A DNA stretch of 64,000 nt from Terrimesophilobacter sp044464485 (GCA_044464485.1 JBIQLG010000006.1:124001-188000), one strand, 5' to 3'; shown: positions 1 to 9,322, numbered from the stretch's first letter. Notes: a model not told the origin generated them from the letters alone. Numbers and translations are program-made.

Positions 1-1
1 G

Positions 2-1879
2 GGCAGCAAGAGCCCCAAGCACCGCGGATACCGCCCCGCCGAGACGACGGCCGCTCCCGCCAAGAAACGCTGGAGTGCGGATGACCGCGCGCGGCGCGCG
101 GAAACACCCAGAACGGATCGTCGTCCCGATTGGCAGCCGCACGGCGATGTCGTGCGCGGCGACCGCAAACGGCCTGAGCGCGGTGGCGCCGCGGATCGCA
201 CGGGTCGGCCAGACCGCAGTGAACGCCCAACCCGTTCACGCGACTTCGACCGTTCTGACCGTGCACCTCGTGCCGAACGCTCCGACCGTCCGGCGCGCGC
301 TGACCGATTCGACCGTGCACCTCGTGCCGAACGCTTCGACCGTGCACCTCGTGCCGAACGCTCCGACCGAAGCGATTTCGCAACCCGCACAGAGCGTCCC
401 GCGCGCGAGGCTCGTCGCACCGAGTGGCAACCTCGCACGACGCGGGATGACCACGGAGGCCGTCCGGCACGCTCACACAGCTTCGACCGCAGCGATCGTC
501 CGGCACGCGCTGATCGTGGCGGCCGCCCGGCGCGCACGGATCGCCCGGCCAGAAGCGAACGACGCGCCTATGATTCGCGTCCGCAGCGCGAGGAGCGCCC
601 ACGCCGTGACTCGGACTTCTATCCGGCCACAGTCGGAGAGCAGCGCTTCACCGGGCACGAAGATGTCGTGCTCGAGCGTCTCGAAGCCGACGCAATAGTG
701 GCGTCGGATGTCGAGGGTGTGACGTTCGCCGACCTCGGTCTCGGCGCCAACATCGTTCGTTCGCTCTCCGAGCTCGGAGCAGAATCGCCCTTCCCCATCC
801 AGGCGGCCACCATCCCCGACGTGCTCAAAGGCATCGACGTGCTCGGCCGCGGCAAAACCGGGTCGGGCAAGACCATCGCTTTCGGCGCCCCGCTGGTGGA
901 GCGGCTCATGGAGAATTACGGGGCGAAGGGCCGTAAGCCCGGCCGCGCGCCGCGCGCGCTCATTCTTGCGCCCACGCGTGAGCTCGCGTTGCAGATCGAC
1001 CGCACGATCCAGCCGATCGCCCGCAGCGTTGGTCTGTTCACCACTCAGATTTACGGTGGCGTGCCGCAGCACCGTCAGGTCACTGCGTTGCAGCGCGGTG
1101 TCGACATCGTGATCGGCACGCCGGGGCGCATCGAAGACCTCATCGACCAGGGTCGGCTCGACCTCAGCGAGGTCACCGTCACTGTGATCGACGAGGCCGA
1201 CCACATGTGCGATCTTGGCTTCCTCGAACCCGTGCAGCGCATCCTCAAGGAGACCGCGCCAGACGGCCAAAAGCTGCTGTTCTCGGCGACCCTCGACAAG
1301 GGTGTCGCCTCGCTCGTCGACGAGTTTCTCGTCAACCCGAGCGTGCACGAGGTCGCCGGCGAAGACCAGGCAAGCTCGACCATCGACCACCGCGTGCTGC
1401 TCATCGAGCAGCGCGACAAGCGGGCCATCATCGAACAGCTCGCGTCCGGCGACGGCAAGACCCTGATCTTTGCTCGCACCAGAGCGTTTGCCGAAGAGTT
1501 GGCGGATGACCTGGCGGATGCCGGCATCCCCGCGGTGAGCCTCCACGGCGATCTCAATCAGGCCCGCCGCACGCGCAATCTCGAGCGCCTGACGAGTGGA
1601 CGGGTGAACGTGCTCGTGGCGACGGATGTTGCCGCTCGCGGCATCCACGTCGACGATATTTCGCTCGTCATCCAGGCCGATCCGCCGGACGAGTACAAGA
1701 GCTACCTGCACCGCGCCGGCCGCACGGGTCGTGCGGGAAAGGTGGGCACCGTCGTCACGCTCGTGAATTCCCGTCGTCGCCGCAAGATGGATGAACTGCT
1801 GGGCCGCGCGGAGATCACGCCGCGCTTCGATGAGGTTCGACCGGGTGACGCGTTGATTGGGACGCTCGCGGCACTGTAG
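2..1879 (+). CDS. DEAD-box ATP-dependent RNA helicase (5' end outside window)
   Basis: Unwinds RNA duplexes with ATP; such proteins act in ribosome assembly, mRNA decay and cold adaptation. The frame is open from base 2, so the start codon lies upstream of the window. The first roughly 200 visible residues are Arg/Asp/Ser/Pro-rich low complexity with repeats such as FDRAPRAERSDR. The helicase core follows with all classic motifs: Q motif (FPIQAATIP), I (GKTGSGKT), Ia (PTRELALQI), Ib (TPGR), II (DEAD in VIDEADHM), III (SAT), IV (LIFARTR), V (ATDVAARGIHVDD) and VI (HRAGRTGRAG). The basic tail that many relatives carry at the C-terminus is here at the N-terminus, probably an RNA-binding extension. 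The family is certain; the biological RNA target is not visible. Confidence 0.95.
   Translation, partial: GSKSPKHRGYRPAETTAAPAKKRWSADDRARRAETPRTDRRPDWQPHGDVVRGDRKRPERGGAADRTGRPDRSERPTRSRDFDRSDRAPRAERSDRPARADRFDRAPRAERFDRAPRAERSDRSDFATRTERPAREARRTEWQPRTTRDDHGGRPARSHSFDRSDRPARADRGGRPARTDRPARSERRAYDSRPQREERPRRDSDFYPATVGEQRFTGHEDVVLERLEADAIVASDVEGVTFADLGLGANIVRSLSELGAESPFPIQAATIPDVLKGIDVLGRGKTGSGKTIAFGAPLVERLMENYGAKGRKPGRAPRALILAPTRELALQIDRTIQPIARSVGLFTTQIYGGVPQHRQVTALQRGVDIVIGTPGRIEDLIDQGRLDLSEVTVTVIDEADHMCDLGFLEPVQRILKETAPDGQKLLFSATLDKGVASLVDEFLVNPSVHEVAGEDQASSTIDHRVLLIEQRDKRAIIEQLASGDGKTLIFARTRAFAEELADDLADAGIPAVSLHGDLNQARRTRNLERLTSGRVNVLVATDVAARGIHVDDISLVIQADPPDEYKSYLHRAGRTGRAGKVGTVVTLVNSRRRRKMDELLGRAEITPRFDEVRPGDALIGTLAAL
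253..361 (+). repeat. 27-bp in-frame tandem repeat in helicase N-terminus
   Basis: Two nearly identical 27-bp units lie at 308-334 and 335-361, with a third, one base longer, at 253-280. Each contains the core ACCGTGCACCTCGTGCCGAA. The unit length is a multiple of three, so copy-number change would only lengthen or shorten the FDRAPRAER-type protein repeat. Confidence 0.8.
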
Positions 1880-1880
1880 T

Positions 1881-1924
1881 CGTTTTGGTACAAAAACGTA
1901 GCGACCGTCGTGATTTTGTAATAT
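1881..1924 (+). promoter_or_regulatory. Kyn operon promoter with overlapping palindrome
   Basis: A TAATAT hexamer at 1919-1924 fits a -10 box. It sits only 9 bases before the kynA ATG and no Shine-Dalgarno is visible, so the transcript may be leaderless or nearly so. Upstream, CGTTTTG (1881-1887) and CAAAAACG (1891-1898) form a palindrome, and TACAAAA (1889-1895) is mirrored by TTTTGTA (1914-1920) beside the -10 box. This is a plausible operator for the PaaX-type regulator encoded at the end of the operon (inference). Confidence 0.5.
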
Positions 1925-1933
1925 CGTCGATGG

Positions 1934-2788
1934 ATGGCTGACTCACCGACGCACGAACGCACCATCGAATCCGACATCGTGACGGATTTCAAAGACAAGA
2001 TGAGTTACGGCTCGTACCTGCAACTGGATCGGTTGCTGGGTGCGCAGGTGCCCGTCACGAATCCGATGCACCACGATGAAATGCTGTTCATCATCCAGCA
2101 TCAGACGAGCGAGCTTTGGCTCAAGCTCATGCGGCATGAATTGGTTTCGGCGCGCGATCTGATCGCCCACGACGAACTGCAGATCGCGCTCAAACGCATC
2201 GCGCGGGTCAAACACATCCAGAAGCAACTCACCGAGCAGTGGTCGGTGCTCGCGACCCTCACGCCCACGGAGTATGCCGAGTTCCGCGGTTTTCTGGGCA
2301 ACGCATCCGGGTTCCAGTCCTACCAGTACCGCGCGGTGGAGTTTCTCCTCGGCAACAAGAATGCCGGAATGCTGCGGGTGTTCGAGTCGCAGCCAGAGGC
2401 GCACGAACTGCTCGACGCCATTCTGCACGAGCCGAGCGTGTACGACGAGTTTCTGCGATACCTCGCACGCCACGGCCACCACGTTCCCGTGGAAGTGCTG
2501 GAGCGGGATGTGACGAAAGGCTACTCGATGAATGAGGAACTCGTCGAGACGTTCCGCAAAATCTACGAGAATCCGGAGCAGTACTGGCTGGAATACGAAA
2601 CCTGCGAGGAGTTCGTCGACCTGGAAGACAACTTCCAGCTCTGGCGCTTCCGCCACGTCAAGACCGTCATGCGCATTATCGGAATGAAGCGCGGCACCGG
2701 CGGATCCAGCGGTGTCGGATTCCTGCAAAAAGCGCTCGACCTCACCTTCTTCCCCGAGCTGTTTGCCGTTCGGACCGAGATTGGCTAG
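1934..2788 (+). CDS. kynA: Tryptophan 2,3-dioxygenase
   Basis: Haem-dependent enzyme that opens the indole ring of L-tryptophan to give N-formylkynurenine, the first step of the kynurenine pathway; cytosolic. At 284 residues it has the normal bacterial size. Family signatures are visible in order: YGSYLQLDRLLGAQ near residue 20, HHDEMLFIIQHQTSELWLK with the substrate-pocket His, GFQSYQYRAVEFLLG, and WRFRHVKTVMRIIG, whose His at about residue 241 corresponds to the haem ligand. The C-terminal GTGGSSGV loop closes over the substrate in known structures. It is the first gene of a four-gene operon with an amidohydrolase, kynU and a PaaX-type regulator. The ATG at 1934 is chosen because the ATG four bases upstream runs directly into a stop. 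Confidence 0.96.
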   Translation: MADSPTHERTIESDIVTDFKDKMSYGSYLQLDRLLGAQVPVTNPMHHDEMLFIIQHQTSELWLKLMRHELVSARDLIAHDELQIALKRIARVKHIQKQLTEQWSVLATLTPTEYAEFRGFLGNASGFQSYQYRAVEFLLGNKNAGMLRVFESQPEAHELLDAILHEPSVYDEFLRYLARHGHHVPVEVLERDVTKGYSMNEELVETFRKIYENPEQYWLEYETCEEFVDLEDNFQLWRFRHVKTVMRIIGMKRGTGGSSGVGFLQKALDLTFFPELFAVRTEIG

Positions 2789-2842
2789 CACTCGCGCGTC
2801 GGCGAAGGACCCCGCCGGAATCCGATCGAACGGGGCGCTTCA

Positions 2843-3853
2843 ATGACAGTGTTCACGGTCGAACGGTGCTGGCGGGATGGCGCGTTCGCTCCCGCCGTTC
2901 TCGTCGCAGGACGCGAGGGCTTTCGACTCACCACAGATTCGGACGGGATGCCGGAAGGCCACCTCGGCGGCTCGGTCTTCACCGGCTTTCGCGACCACCA
3001 CGTTCACCTGGGACTCATAGACGGCGCACTCCTCGAACAGGGCGGCATCGCCGCGGTGGATGACTTCGGCTGGAGCCTTTCCACCGTTCAAACCTGGTCA
3101 CAGCGCAACGGGTTTCCCGAGGTGCGTTTTGCCGGTCAGCTGCTGACGGCCCCCGGCGGGTATCCGGTGCACAGCGGCTGGGCGCCGCGCGACGCAGCCC
3201 TCGAGGTCGCCACTCCGAGCGATGCGGCCGCGGCGGTCGATACCCAATTGGATGCCGGGGCCAGCTTCATCAAGATCGCCCTGAATGCGGATGTCGGCCC
3301 GGTTCTCGGTGAGGAAACGCTCGCCGCCATAGTGCTCCACGCTCACGCGCGGGGTGTGCGCGTTGCGGCGCACGCGCAGGGCGCGGGACAGGCCGAACGA
3401 GCTTTCGCTGCGGGAGTCGACATCCTCGCCCACGCTCCCTGGAGCGAACCCCTGGCGGACAAGCTCATCAGCGATATGGCGGCGTCGATGACGTGGGTGA
3501 GCACACTCGACATTCACGGCTGGGGAGACTACGGCGACGACTTCGACGTCGCGAGCGACAACGTGCGGCGGTTCCACGCCGCGGGCGGCGACATCCGCTA
3601 TGGAACAGATCTCGGCAACGGTCCGCTCCCGCTCGGAATCAACGAGAGAGAGCTTCTCGCACTGGAGAACGCTGGGCTTGGCCGCGAAGCTCTCGTGCGC
3701 GGAATCACGCATCGCGACAACGCACTCGCACTTTCCGGCAGTCTCGGACATCGACTCAGCCACATCTCCGGCGACGAGCACGATTCGCCGGCCACATGGC
3801 TTGCCACCGCTCACCTCATTTCGCCCACCACAATCAGGGAGTACCTCACATGA
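2843..3853 (+). CDS. Amidohydrolase-superfamily protein of the kynurenine operon
   Basis: A metal-dependent hydrolase fold is suggested by DHHVH at residues 51-55 (the HxH of the amidohydrolase superfamily). Further support is a later FIKIALN strand carrying a possible metal-bridging Lys, VAAHAQG, DILAHAPW and YGTDLGNG with a candidate catalytic Asp. At 336 residues it is short for a hydantoinase but normal for imidazolonepropionase-like hydrolases. It sits between kynA and kynU (54-bp gap before, ATGA overlap after), exactly where kynurenine formamidase would be expected, and no recognisable KynB is in the window. Hydrolysis of N-formylkynurenine is therefore the natural guess, but that is inference from position only. 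Another role, such as clearing a side product, is possible. Confidence 0.75.
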   Translation: MTVFTVERCWRDGAFAPAVLVAGREGFRLTTDSDGMPEGHLGGSVFTGFRDHHVHLGLIDGALLEQGGIAAVDDFGWSLSTVQTWSQRNGFPEVRFAGQLLTAPGGYPVHSGWAPRDAALEVATPSDAAAAVDTQLDAGASFIKIALNADVGPVLGEETLAAIVLHAHARGVRVAAHAQGAGQAERAFAAGVDILAHAPWSEPLADKLISDMAASMTWVSTLDIHGWGDYGDDFDVASDNVRRFHAAGGDIRYGTDLGNGPLPLGINERELLALENAGLGREALVRGITHRDNALALSGSLGHRLSHISGDEHDSPATWLATAHLISPTTIREYLT

Positions 3854-5055
3854 CCCATGCACGCGCACTCGACCTGGATGCTGCAGACCCGCTCTCGAAC
3901 TTTCGCGACAAGTTCCTGCGCAGCGACGAGGTCATCGCCTACCTCGACGGCAATTCGCTCGGCCGTCCACCGCTGGCGAGCGTCGAGCGGCTTTCCGGTT
4001 TCGTCGCGCGAGAATGGGGCGAGCGCCTCATCCGCGGTTGGGATGAGAAGTGGTACGAAATGCCGCTCACCGTGGGCGACACGATCGGTGAAGTAGCTCT
4101 CGGGGCCGCCCCGGGCCAGGTGTTCGTCGGGGACTCGACCACCGTCATCCTGTACAAACTCATTCGCACAGCCCTGGACGCGCGTCCCGATCGCGATGAC
4201 ATCATCGTGGACACCGACAACTTTCCCACCGACCGCTTCATCCTGCAGGGCATCGCTGCCGAGTGCGGAAAGACTCTTCGCTGGATAGCACCGGAGCCGG
4301 ATGCGGGTGTCACACCCGAGCAGGTCGCGAACGTCATCGGACCGAACACCGCACTCGTCGTGCTGAGCCACGTTGCGTACCGTTCCGGTTTTCTCGCCGA
4401 CCTTCCCGCCATCACGGCCCTCGCGCACGATGCCGGCGCGCTCGTTCTGTGGGACCTGTGCCACTCCGTCGGAGCGGTGTCCACGGAGCTCGATGCGTGG
4501 GGGGTCGACCTCGCGGCCGGGTGCACCTACAAATACCTCAACGGCGGACCCGGGTCCCCGGCATTCGGATATGTGCGCGCGGAGCACCAGGACCACTTTC
4601 GCCAGCCCATCCAGGGGTGGATGGGCACGAGCGAACCGTTCACGATGGGGCCGGAGTACGAACCGCACGACGGCATCCGCCGCTTCCTGAGCGGAACCCC
4701 GTCCATTGTGGGGATGCTTGCGATGCAGGACATGCTGCAACTCATCGCCGAGGCGGGAATGCCGGCCATTCGTGACAAGTCGACGAAGCTCACCGAGTTC
4801 GCCATCGAACTCGTCGACGAGCTTCTGGTCCCTCAGGGAGTCGTGCTGTCGTCGCCCAGGGATGCCGACAGGCGAGGCAGCCACGTGACAATCGATCATC
4901 CGTCGTTCTCCGAGGTGAACGCGCGGTTGTGGAAGCGCGGAATCATCCCCGACTTCCGCCGCCCGAACGGACTCCGACTCGGCCTGTCGCCCCTCACCAC
5001 GAGCTTTGCGGAAGTGGCCATCGGCGTCGAAGCGATTGGCGAAGAATTGCCATGA
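3850..5055 (+). CDS. kynU: Kynureninase
   Basis: PLP enzyme of aminotransferase fold type I that cleaves kynurenine to anthranilate and alanine. The protein of 401 residues shows YLDGNSLGRPP near the N-terminus, DNFPTDRFI, LSHVAYRSGFL, a cofactor Asp in LWDLCHSVG, and the Schiff-base Lys at residue 228 in GCTYKYLNGGPG. The C-terminal half has RRFLSGTPSI and GSHVTIDHP, typical of the family. The ATG overlaps the amidohydrolase stop (ATGA), and its own stop overlaps the next start, so the operon is translationally coupled. With KynA it makes anthranilate from tryptophan; no anthranilate-degrading genes are in view. Confidence 0.95.
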   Translation: MTHARALDLDAADPLSNFRDKFLRSDEVIAYLDGNSLGRPPLASVERLSGFVAREWGERLIRGWDEKWYEMPLTVGDTIGEVALGAAPGQVFVGDSTTVILYKLIRTALDARPDRDDIIVDTDNFPTDRFILQGIAAECGKTLRWIAPEPDAGVTPEQVANVIGPNTALVVLSHVAYRSGFLADLPAITALAHDAGALVLWDLCHSVGAVSTELDAWGVDLAAGCTYKYLNGGPGSPAFGYVRAEHQDHFRQPIQGWMGTSEPFTMGPEYEPHDGIRRFLSGTPSIVGMLAMQDMLQLIAEAGMPAIRDKSTKLTEFAIELVDELLVPQGVVLSSPRDADRRGSHVTIDHPSFSEVNARLWKRGIIPDFRRPNGLRLGLSPLTTSFAEVAIGVEAIGEELP

Positions 5056-5873
5056 TCCTCGACGACGTCGACTCCCGGCCGGGAAGCGCAACCTCGCTCC
5101 TGCGCACGATAGTCGGCTCGTATCTGCGCGGTTTCGGCGGCTGGATGTCGGTCGCCCAGGCGATTCGGCTCATGGGTGCGGTGGGGATCGGTGCCGCCCA
5201 CACGCGCACCGCTCTCACGCGCGTGAAAGCGAAAGGGCTACTGTCGCCCGAACGTGTCGACGGCGTTTCCGGATATCGACTCAACCCCGAAGCGGTCCCC
5301 ATGCTTGAACGCGGCGACCGTCGCATCTTTTCGTTCCGCCAGCAGCAGGACGGCGGACAGTGGTGCCTGATTTCCTTCTCGCTCCCGGAAAGCGAGCGTG
5401 CTGCCCGACACCAGCTGCGCAAACGACTCGGCTGGATCGGCTGCGGAACTGTGGCGACAGGTCTGTGGATTTGCCCCGCGTTCCTCACGGACGAGGTGGA
5501 GGAGATCCTCGACGACCTTGGCCTCCGTGGAGCCGCGACGCTCTTCATCACGGAAACTCCGCAGACCGCGATGCCGCTCGCCGACGCGGTGGCCACATGG
5601 TGGGATCTCGATCACCTTGCCGAGCTGCACTCCGGATTCATCGCCGAGTTCGGCGGTTGGGCCCCGGTGGATGACGCGCGCGGGGCATTCCACTGCTACA
5701 TCCGCGCCCTCGACCATTGGCGGATAATTCCCTACCTCGACCCCGGTCTTCAGTCAGCGGTGCTGCCGCCGGAGTGGCCCGGATTCACCAGCATCAGGCT
5801 TTTCGAGGATCTCACGTGGGCTTTGGCTCCTCGCGCACTCGAGTTCGTGCAGCCGACGTTCGCCCCAACCTGA
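5052..5873 (+). CDS. PaaX-family transcriptional regulator
   Basis: GntR-like winged-helix repressor of the PaaX family, best known for repressing phenylacetate catabolism until phenylacetyl-CoA binds. The 273-residue length is usual. The N-terminus (TSLLRTIVGSYLRGFGGWMSVAQAIRLM, residues about 13-40) resembles the PaaX DNA-binding domain. The middle part (RRIFSFRQQQDGGQWCLISFSLPESERAARHQLRKRLGWIG, here only partly quoted by its key words) and the C-terminal ARGAFHCYIRALDHWRIIPYLDP region match PaaX_C. It is the last gene of the kynurenine operon, starting at an ATGA overlap with kynU, so it probably controls that operon by feedback. Its effector would then be a pathway compound, which is inference. 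No phenylacetate genes are nearby. Confidence 0.85.
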   Translation: MILDDVDSRPGSATSLLRTIVGSYLRGFGGWMSVAQAIRLMGAVGIGAAHTRTALTRVKAKGLLSPERVDGVSGYRLNPEAVPMLERGDRRIFSFRQQQDGGQWCLISFSLPESERAARHQLRKRLGWIGCGTVATGLWICPAFLTDEVEEILDDLGLRGAATLFITETPQTAMPLADAVATWWDLDHLAELHSGFIAEFGGWAPVDDARGAFHCYIRALDHWRIIPYLDPGLQSAVLPPEWPGFTSIRLFEDLTWALAPRALEFVQPTFAPT

Positions 5874-5890
5874 CGTCCTGCGCGGTTCGT

Positions 5891-6802
5891 TTACGCGAGA
5901 GCGAGCATCCCGGCGGCGATGAGGGCGAGGATCAAACCCACCACCTGCACTGGTGCGATCCGCTCCCGCAGCACGATAGCGGCCAGGATGATGGTGCCGG
6001 CGGGGTACAGCGCGGTGAGCACCGACATGACCGTGAGGTCGCCGAGGCGCAAGCCCAGCAGAAGCATGGCGTTGGCCGTCGCATCCACGACTCCGGCGGC
6101 CACGGCGAACCAGAAGCCCGCGCGCCAGCCGGGGCTGAGCATACCCACGGTGGCGGGTGCGACGTTCGGTTGGGTGGCGGCGGGGACCACCGCGGTGGCG
6201 CGCGCGCGTATCCAGAGTGCCACCGCGCCCACCACCGCGAACATGACAATGCCGTTGACCGCGCGGTTGGCGATGAGTGGAACGAGTCCGGCGTCATCCG
6301 GTGTGAGGTCGATGAGAATGAGGAACGCGCCGATCATGGAGCCAGAGCCGATCGCCATGATAAGAGCTTTCAGGCTCGGCCGCACGGCGCCCTCTTCTTT
6401 GACGAAGCCCACCAGAACGACGGCGACCAAGGCGATTCCGATTGCCACGTAACCGAAAAACGGCAGGCGCTCTCCGCGAAACACGCCGGCCATGAGCGGC
6501 ACGAACGCTGAGACGAGTGCCGTGAGCGGAGAAAGGATGCTCATGGGCCCGATGGCGAGGCACGCGTAGAGCAGGCTGATCGCCAGCGCACCGGTTATGC
6601 CGGAAATCCCACCGTAAACCAGCGCCTCCCACGACCACCTGCCGCCGAGAAACGGCTCAATCGCGAACAGGATCACCAGACCGGATGCCGCTCCGATCGC
6701 CGTGACGCGCAGCGGACTGATTCGCCGGGACGAAATTCCGCCGAGGAAGTCGGCAGAACCGTAAATGAGCGCGGCGGTGACACCGACGAGGACTGTGAGC
6801 AT
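5891..6802 (-). CDS. EamA/DMT-family transporter
   Basis: Integral membrane protein of about 303 residues with roughly ten hydrophobic segments arranged as two EamA repeats: one from VLVGVTAALIYGSADF to GYVAIGIALVAVVLVGF, the second from LIMAIGSGSMIGAFLI to VVGLILALIAAGMLAL. The AlixPAxxxIxA-like tail (LTALYPAGTIILAA) is typical. Members export amino acids or other metabolites; the substrate cannot be read from sequence. The ATG at 6802 is preferred over longer options because it places the first membrane helix right at the N-terminus. It converges on the PaaX gene with only 17 bp between and is divergent from the acyl-CoA oxidase gene. Confidence 0.85.
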   Translation of the reverse strand: MLTVLVGVTAALIYGSADFLGGISSRRISPLRVTAIGAASGLVILFAIEPFLGGRWSWEALVYGGISGITGALAISLLYACLAIGPMSILSPLTALVSAFVPLMAGVFRGERLPFFGYVAIGIALVAVVLVGFVKEEGAVRPSLKALIMAIGSGSMIGAFLILIDLTPDDAGLVPLIANRAVNGIVMFAVVGAVALWIRARATAVVPAATQPNVAPATVGMLSPGWRAGFWFAVAAGVVDATANAMLLLGLRLGDLTVMSVLTALYPAGTIILAAIVLRERIAPVQVVGLILALIAAGMLALA

Positions 6803-6966
6803 GGAAACCGTTCGGAATGTTGACTTCCAGACTAAGCGTTTTGTTTGGCTGGTCCCGACACAGGCGCACCCGCAGTTGGCTCGCGTTTTGTCGCTCACAC
6901 ACTGAGCATTGTCGACTAACAGAAAGGGTGTCTACCGTTAAGGTGGTCATCCGAGAAAGGTGGATC

Positions 6967-9075
6967 ATGTCCGACACGAAGGATCGCGTGAGCACGATGA
7001 GCCAGGCCGATGCGGATTCCATGAGAGCCGAAATAGACCACCACATCGACAGCGCCTCTGAGGCCCACGGCGCCGCGGCGGCGGTCAACACGACGATTCT
7101 GAATGAGATGCTCATGGGCACGTGGGGCGAGGTTCGCCGCGAAGCCCGGGAGTTTGTGAAGGATCCCGCGCTGCACCGCATCGACGGGCTCTCACTCGAG
7201 GAGCAGCGCGAACGCGTGCTGCGGCAATTGCACCTTCTTGTGGAGCACGGTTCCGTGCACAGGGCGTTCCCCCTCGAGGTGGGCGGCCTGGAAGACAATG
7301 GCGGCAACATCACCGCGTTTGAGGAGCTCGTCACGGCAGACCCGTCGCTGCAGATCAAGGGCGGGGTTCAGTGGGGGCTCTTCGGCTCCGCCATCGTGCA
7401 GCTCGGTACGCAACGCCACCACTACCTGCTTCCGGACATCATGAGTCTGGCGCTGCCGGGCGCGTTCGCGATGACCGAGATCGGGCACGGTTCGGATGTC
7501 GCGAGTCTCGCCACCACGGCAACGTACGACGAGCAGACCCGCGAGTTCGTCATCCATACGCCCTTCCGTGCGGCGTGGAAGCAGTTTCTCGGCAACGCGG
7601 GCCGCGACGGCAAGGCTGCCGTGGTGTTCGCGCAGCTCATCACGAAGGGCGTGAACCACGGGGTGCACGCACTGTTCGTGCCGATTCGCGACGACAACGG
7701 TTTTTTGCCGGGTGTCGACGGAGAGGATGACGGCTGGAAGGGGGGCCTGAACGGGATCGACAACGGCACCCTCGCGTTTGACCACGTGCGCGTACCTCGC
7801 GAGAACCTGCTCAACAAGTATGGGGATGTCGCCGAGGACGGCACCTACTCGTCTCCCATCGACAGTCCCGGCCGGCGGTTCTTCACGATGCTGGGTACCC
7901 TCGTTCAGGGCCGCGTTTCCCTGGACGGCGCATCCACGGCGGCCTCCGCGGTCGGGCTCGCCATCGCAATTCGTTACGGGAACGAGCGTCGGCAGTTCAC
8001 GGCCGGCGGCGACCGGGAACAGGTGCTGCTCGACTACCAGCGCCATCAGCGCAGGCTCATCACGCGTCTTGCTACGACCTATGCTCAGGTGTTCGCTCAC
8101 GATGAGCTGCTGCAGAAGTTCGACGGTGTTTTCAGCGGAAAGCATGACACCGACGACGACCGACAGGATCTCGAAACCCTCGCCGCGGCGTTGAAGCCGC
8201 TCTCCACGTGGCACGCCCTCGACACGCTGCAGGAAGCGCGCGAGGCGTGCGGCGGCGCGGGATTCATGGCAGAAAACCGGCTTGTGGGGTTACGTGCGGA
8301 TCTGGATGTCTACGTCACGTTCGAGGGCGACAACAACGTGCTTCTCCAGCTCGTGGCAAAGCGCCTTCTCACCAACTACAGCGAGAAGTTCAAAGACGCC
8401 GACATCGGCGCGCTCGCCTCGTACGTCGTCGGCCAGGCTGCGGATGTCGCCTATCACGGCACGGGGCTGCGCACCGTCGCGCAGACCATCCGGGATTTCG
8501 GGTCGACCGCGCGCAGCATCAAGGAGCTGCGCGAAACGAACGTGCAGCGCGAACTGCTCACCGATCGCGTGGAGTCGATGGTGGCCGAGATCGCGGGCAG
8601 ACTGCGCGGCGCGGAAAAGATGTCGCCGACGGATGCCGCCGAGTTGTTCAATTCGCAGCAAAACGAACTCATCGAGGCGGCGCGCGCACACGGCGAACTC
8701 CTGCAGTGGGAAGCGTTCACGCGCGCCGTGGAGCAGATTACGGATGACGGCACGCGCCAGGTGCTCGACTGGCTGCACGATGTTTTCGGGCTCGGGCTCA
8801 TCGAAAAGCACCTGTCGTGGTACCTCATCCACGGTCGACTCTCGCCCCAGCGCGCTCAGGCCATCACGGCGTACATCGACCGATTGCTCGCGAGGCTTCG
8901 ACCGCACGCGCAGGATCTGGTCGACGCCTTCGGCTACGAGCAGGAGCACCTAAGGGCAACGATTTCATCGGGTATCGAAGCCGAGCGGCAGGAGGAGGCG
9001 CACGAGTACTATCGCGCGCTCGCGGCATCCGGCAACGCGCCCGTCGACGAGAAGACCCTCCGCGCTGCGCCCTGA
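6967..9075 (+). CDS. Acyl-CoA oxidase / acyl-CoA dehydrogenase family protein
   Basis: FAD enzyme of about 702 residues that introduces a double bond into acyl-CoA thioesters, the first step of beta-oxidation. The acyl-CoA oxidase domain order is visible: an N-terminal helical part (LHRIDGLSLEEQRERVLRQL), the middle FAD/substrate segment AFAMTEIGHGSDVASL, FDHVRVPRENLLNKYGDV, then GRVSLDGASTAAS with the C-terminal helical domain. CGGAGFMAENR and TFEGDNNVLLQLVAKRLL carry the catalytic/FAD-contact region, and an extra C-terminal acyl-CoA oxidase-like domain of some 200 residues follows. Length and the TFEGDN motif favour oxidase over dehydrogenase. AGAAAGGTGG precedes the ATG as ribosome binding site. 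TACCGT around 6936 could be its -10 box. Confidence 0.9.
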   Translation: MSDTKDRVSTMSQADADSMRAEIDHHIDSASEAHGAAAAVNTTILNEMLMGTWGEVRREAREFVKDPALHRIDGLSLEEQRERVLRQLHLLVEHGSVHRAFPLEVGGLEDNGGNITAFEELVTADPSLQIKGGVQWGLFGSAIVQLGTQRHHYLLPDIMSLALPGAFAMTEIGHGSDVASLATTATYDEQTREFVIHTPFRAAWKQFLGNAGRDGKAAVVFAQLITKGVNHGVHALFVPIRDDNGFLPGVDGEDDGWKGGLNGIDNGTLAFDHVRVPRENLLNKYGDVAEDGTYSSPIDSPGRRFFTMLGTLVQGRVSLDGASTAASAVGLAIAIRYGNERRQFTAGGDREQVLLDYQRHQRRLITRLATTYAQVFAHDELLQKFDGVFSGKHDTDDDRQDLETLAAALKPLSTWHALDTLQEAREACGGAGFMAENRLVGLRADLDVYVTFEGDNNVLLQLVAKRLLTNYSEKFKDADIGALASYVVGQAADVAYHGTGLRTVAQTIRDFGSTARSIKELRETNVQRELLTDRVESMVAEIAGRLRGAEKMSPTDAAELFNSQQNELIEAARAHGELLQWEAFTRAVEQITDDGTRQVLDWLHDVFGLGLIEKHLSWYLIHGRLSPQRAQAITAYIDRLLARLRPHAQDLVDAFGYEQEHLRATISSGIEAERQEEAHEYYRALAASGNAPVDEKTLRAAP

Positions 9076-9142
9076 GGATCCGCCGAAGGTAACGGTGACT
9101 GGCCCGCTCCCTGAGGAGCCGCCAAATGCAGCGGTGGCTGGG

Positions 9143-9264
9143 CTGCTCCGTGAGGGGGTCTGGAGGGAGGGGTGACTTGCCCGCTCCCTGAGGGGGTCTG
9201 GAGGGAGGGGTGACTTGCCCGCTCCCTGAGGAGCAGCCGAAGGCGGCGTCTCGAAGGGGGGAAC
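9143..9264. repeat. 38-bp tandem duplication followed by a dispersed palindrome
   Basis: Units 9143-9180 and 9181-9218 are 38 bp each and differ at only two bases; each contains GAGGGGGTCTGGAGGGAGGG. They run into a copy of the dispersed palindromic repeat (GCTCCCTGAGG...TCTCGAAGGG, 9221-9264). The stretch between the acyl-CoA oxidase stop and the GIY-YIG start holds nothing else recognisable. Confidence 0.8.
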
Positions 9265-9322
9265 TCAGTAACCCCGTGAAGAACAACCGACGGTCGCCAC
9301 CGGCTCGAAGGACAATCGACGC

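Noticed and set aside
9143..9218. Possible insertion-sequence ends or CRISPR
   Set aside because: Only two tandem units, no transposase and no spacers.
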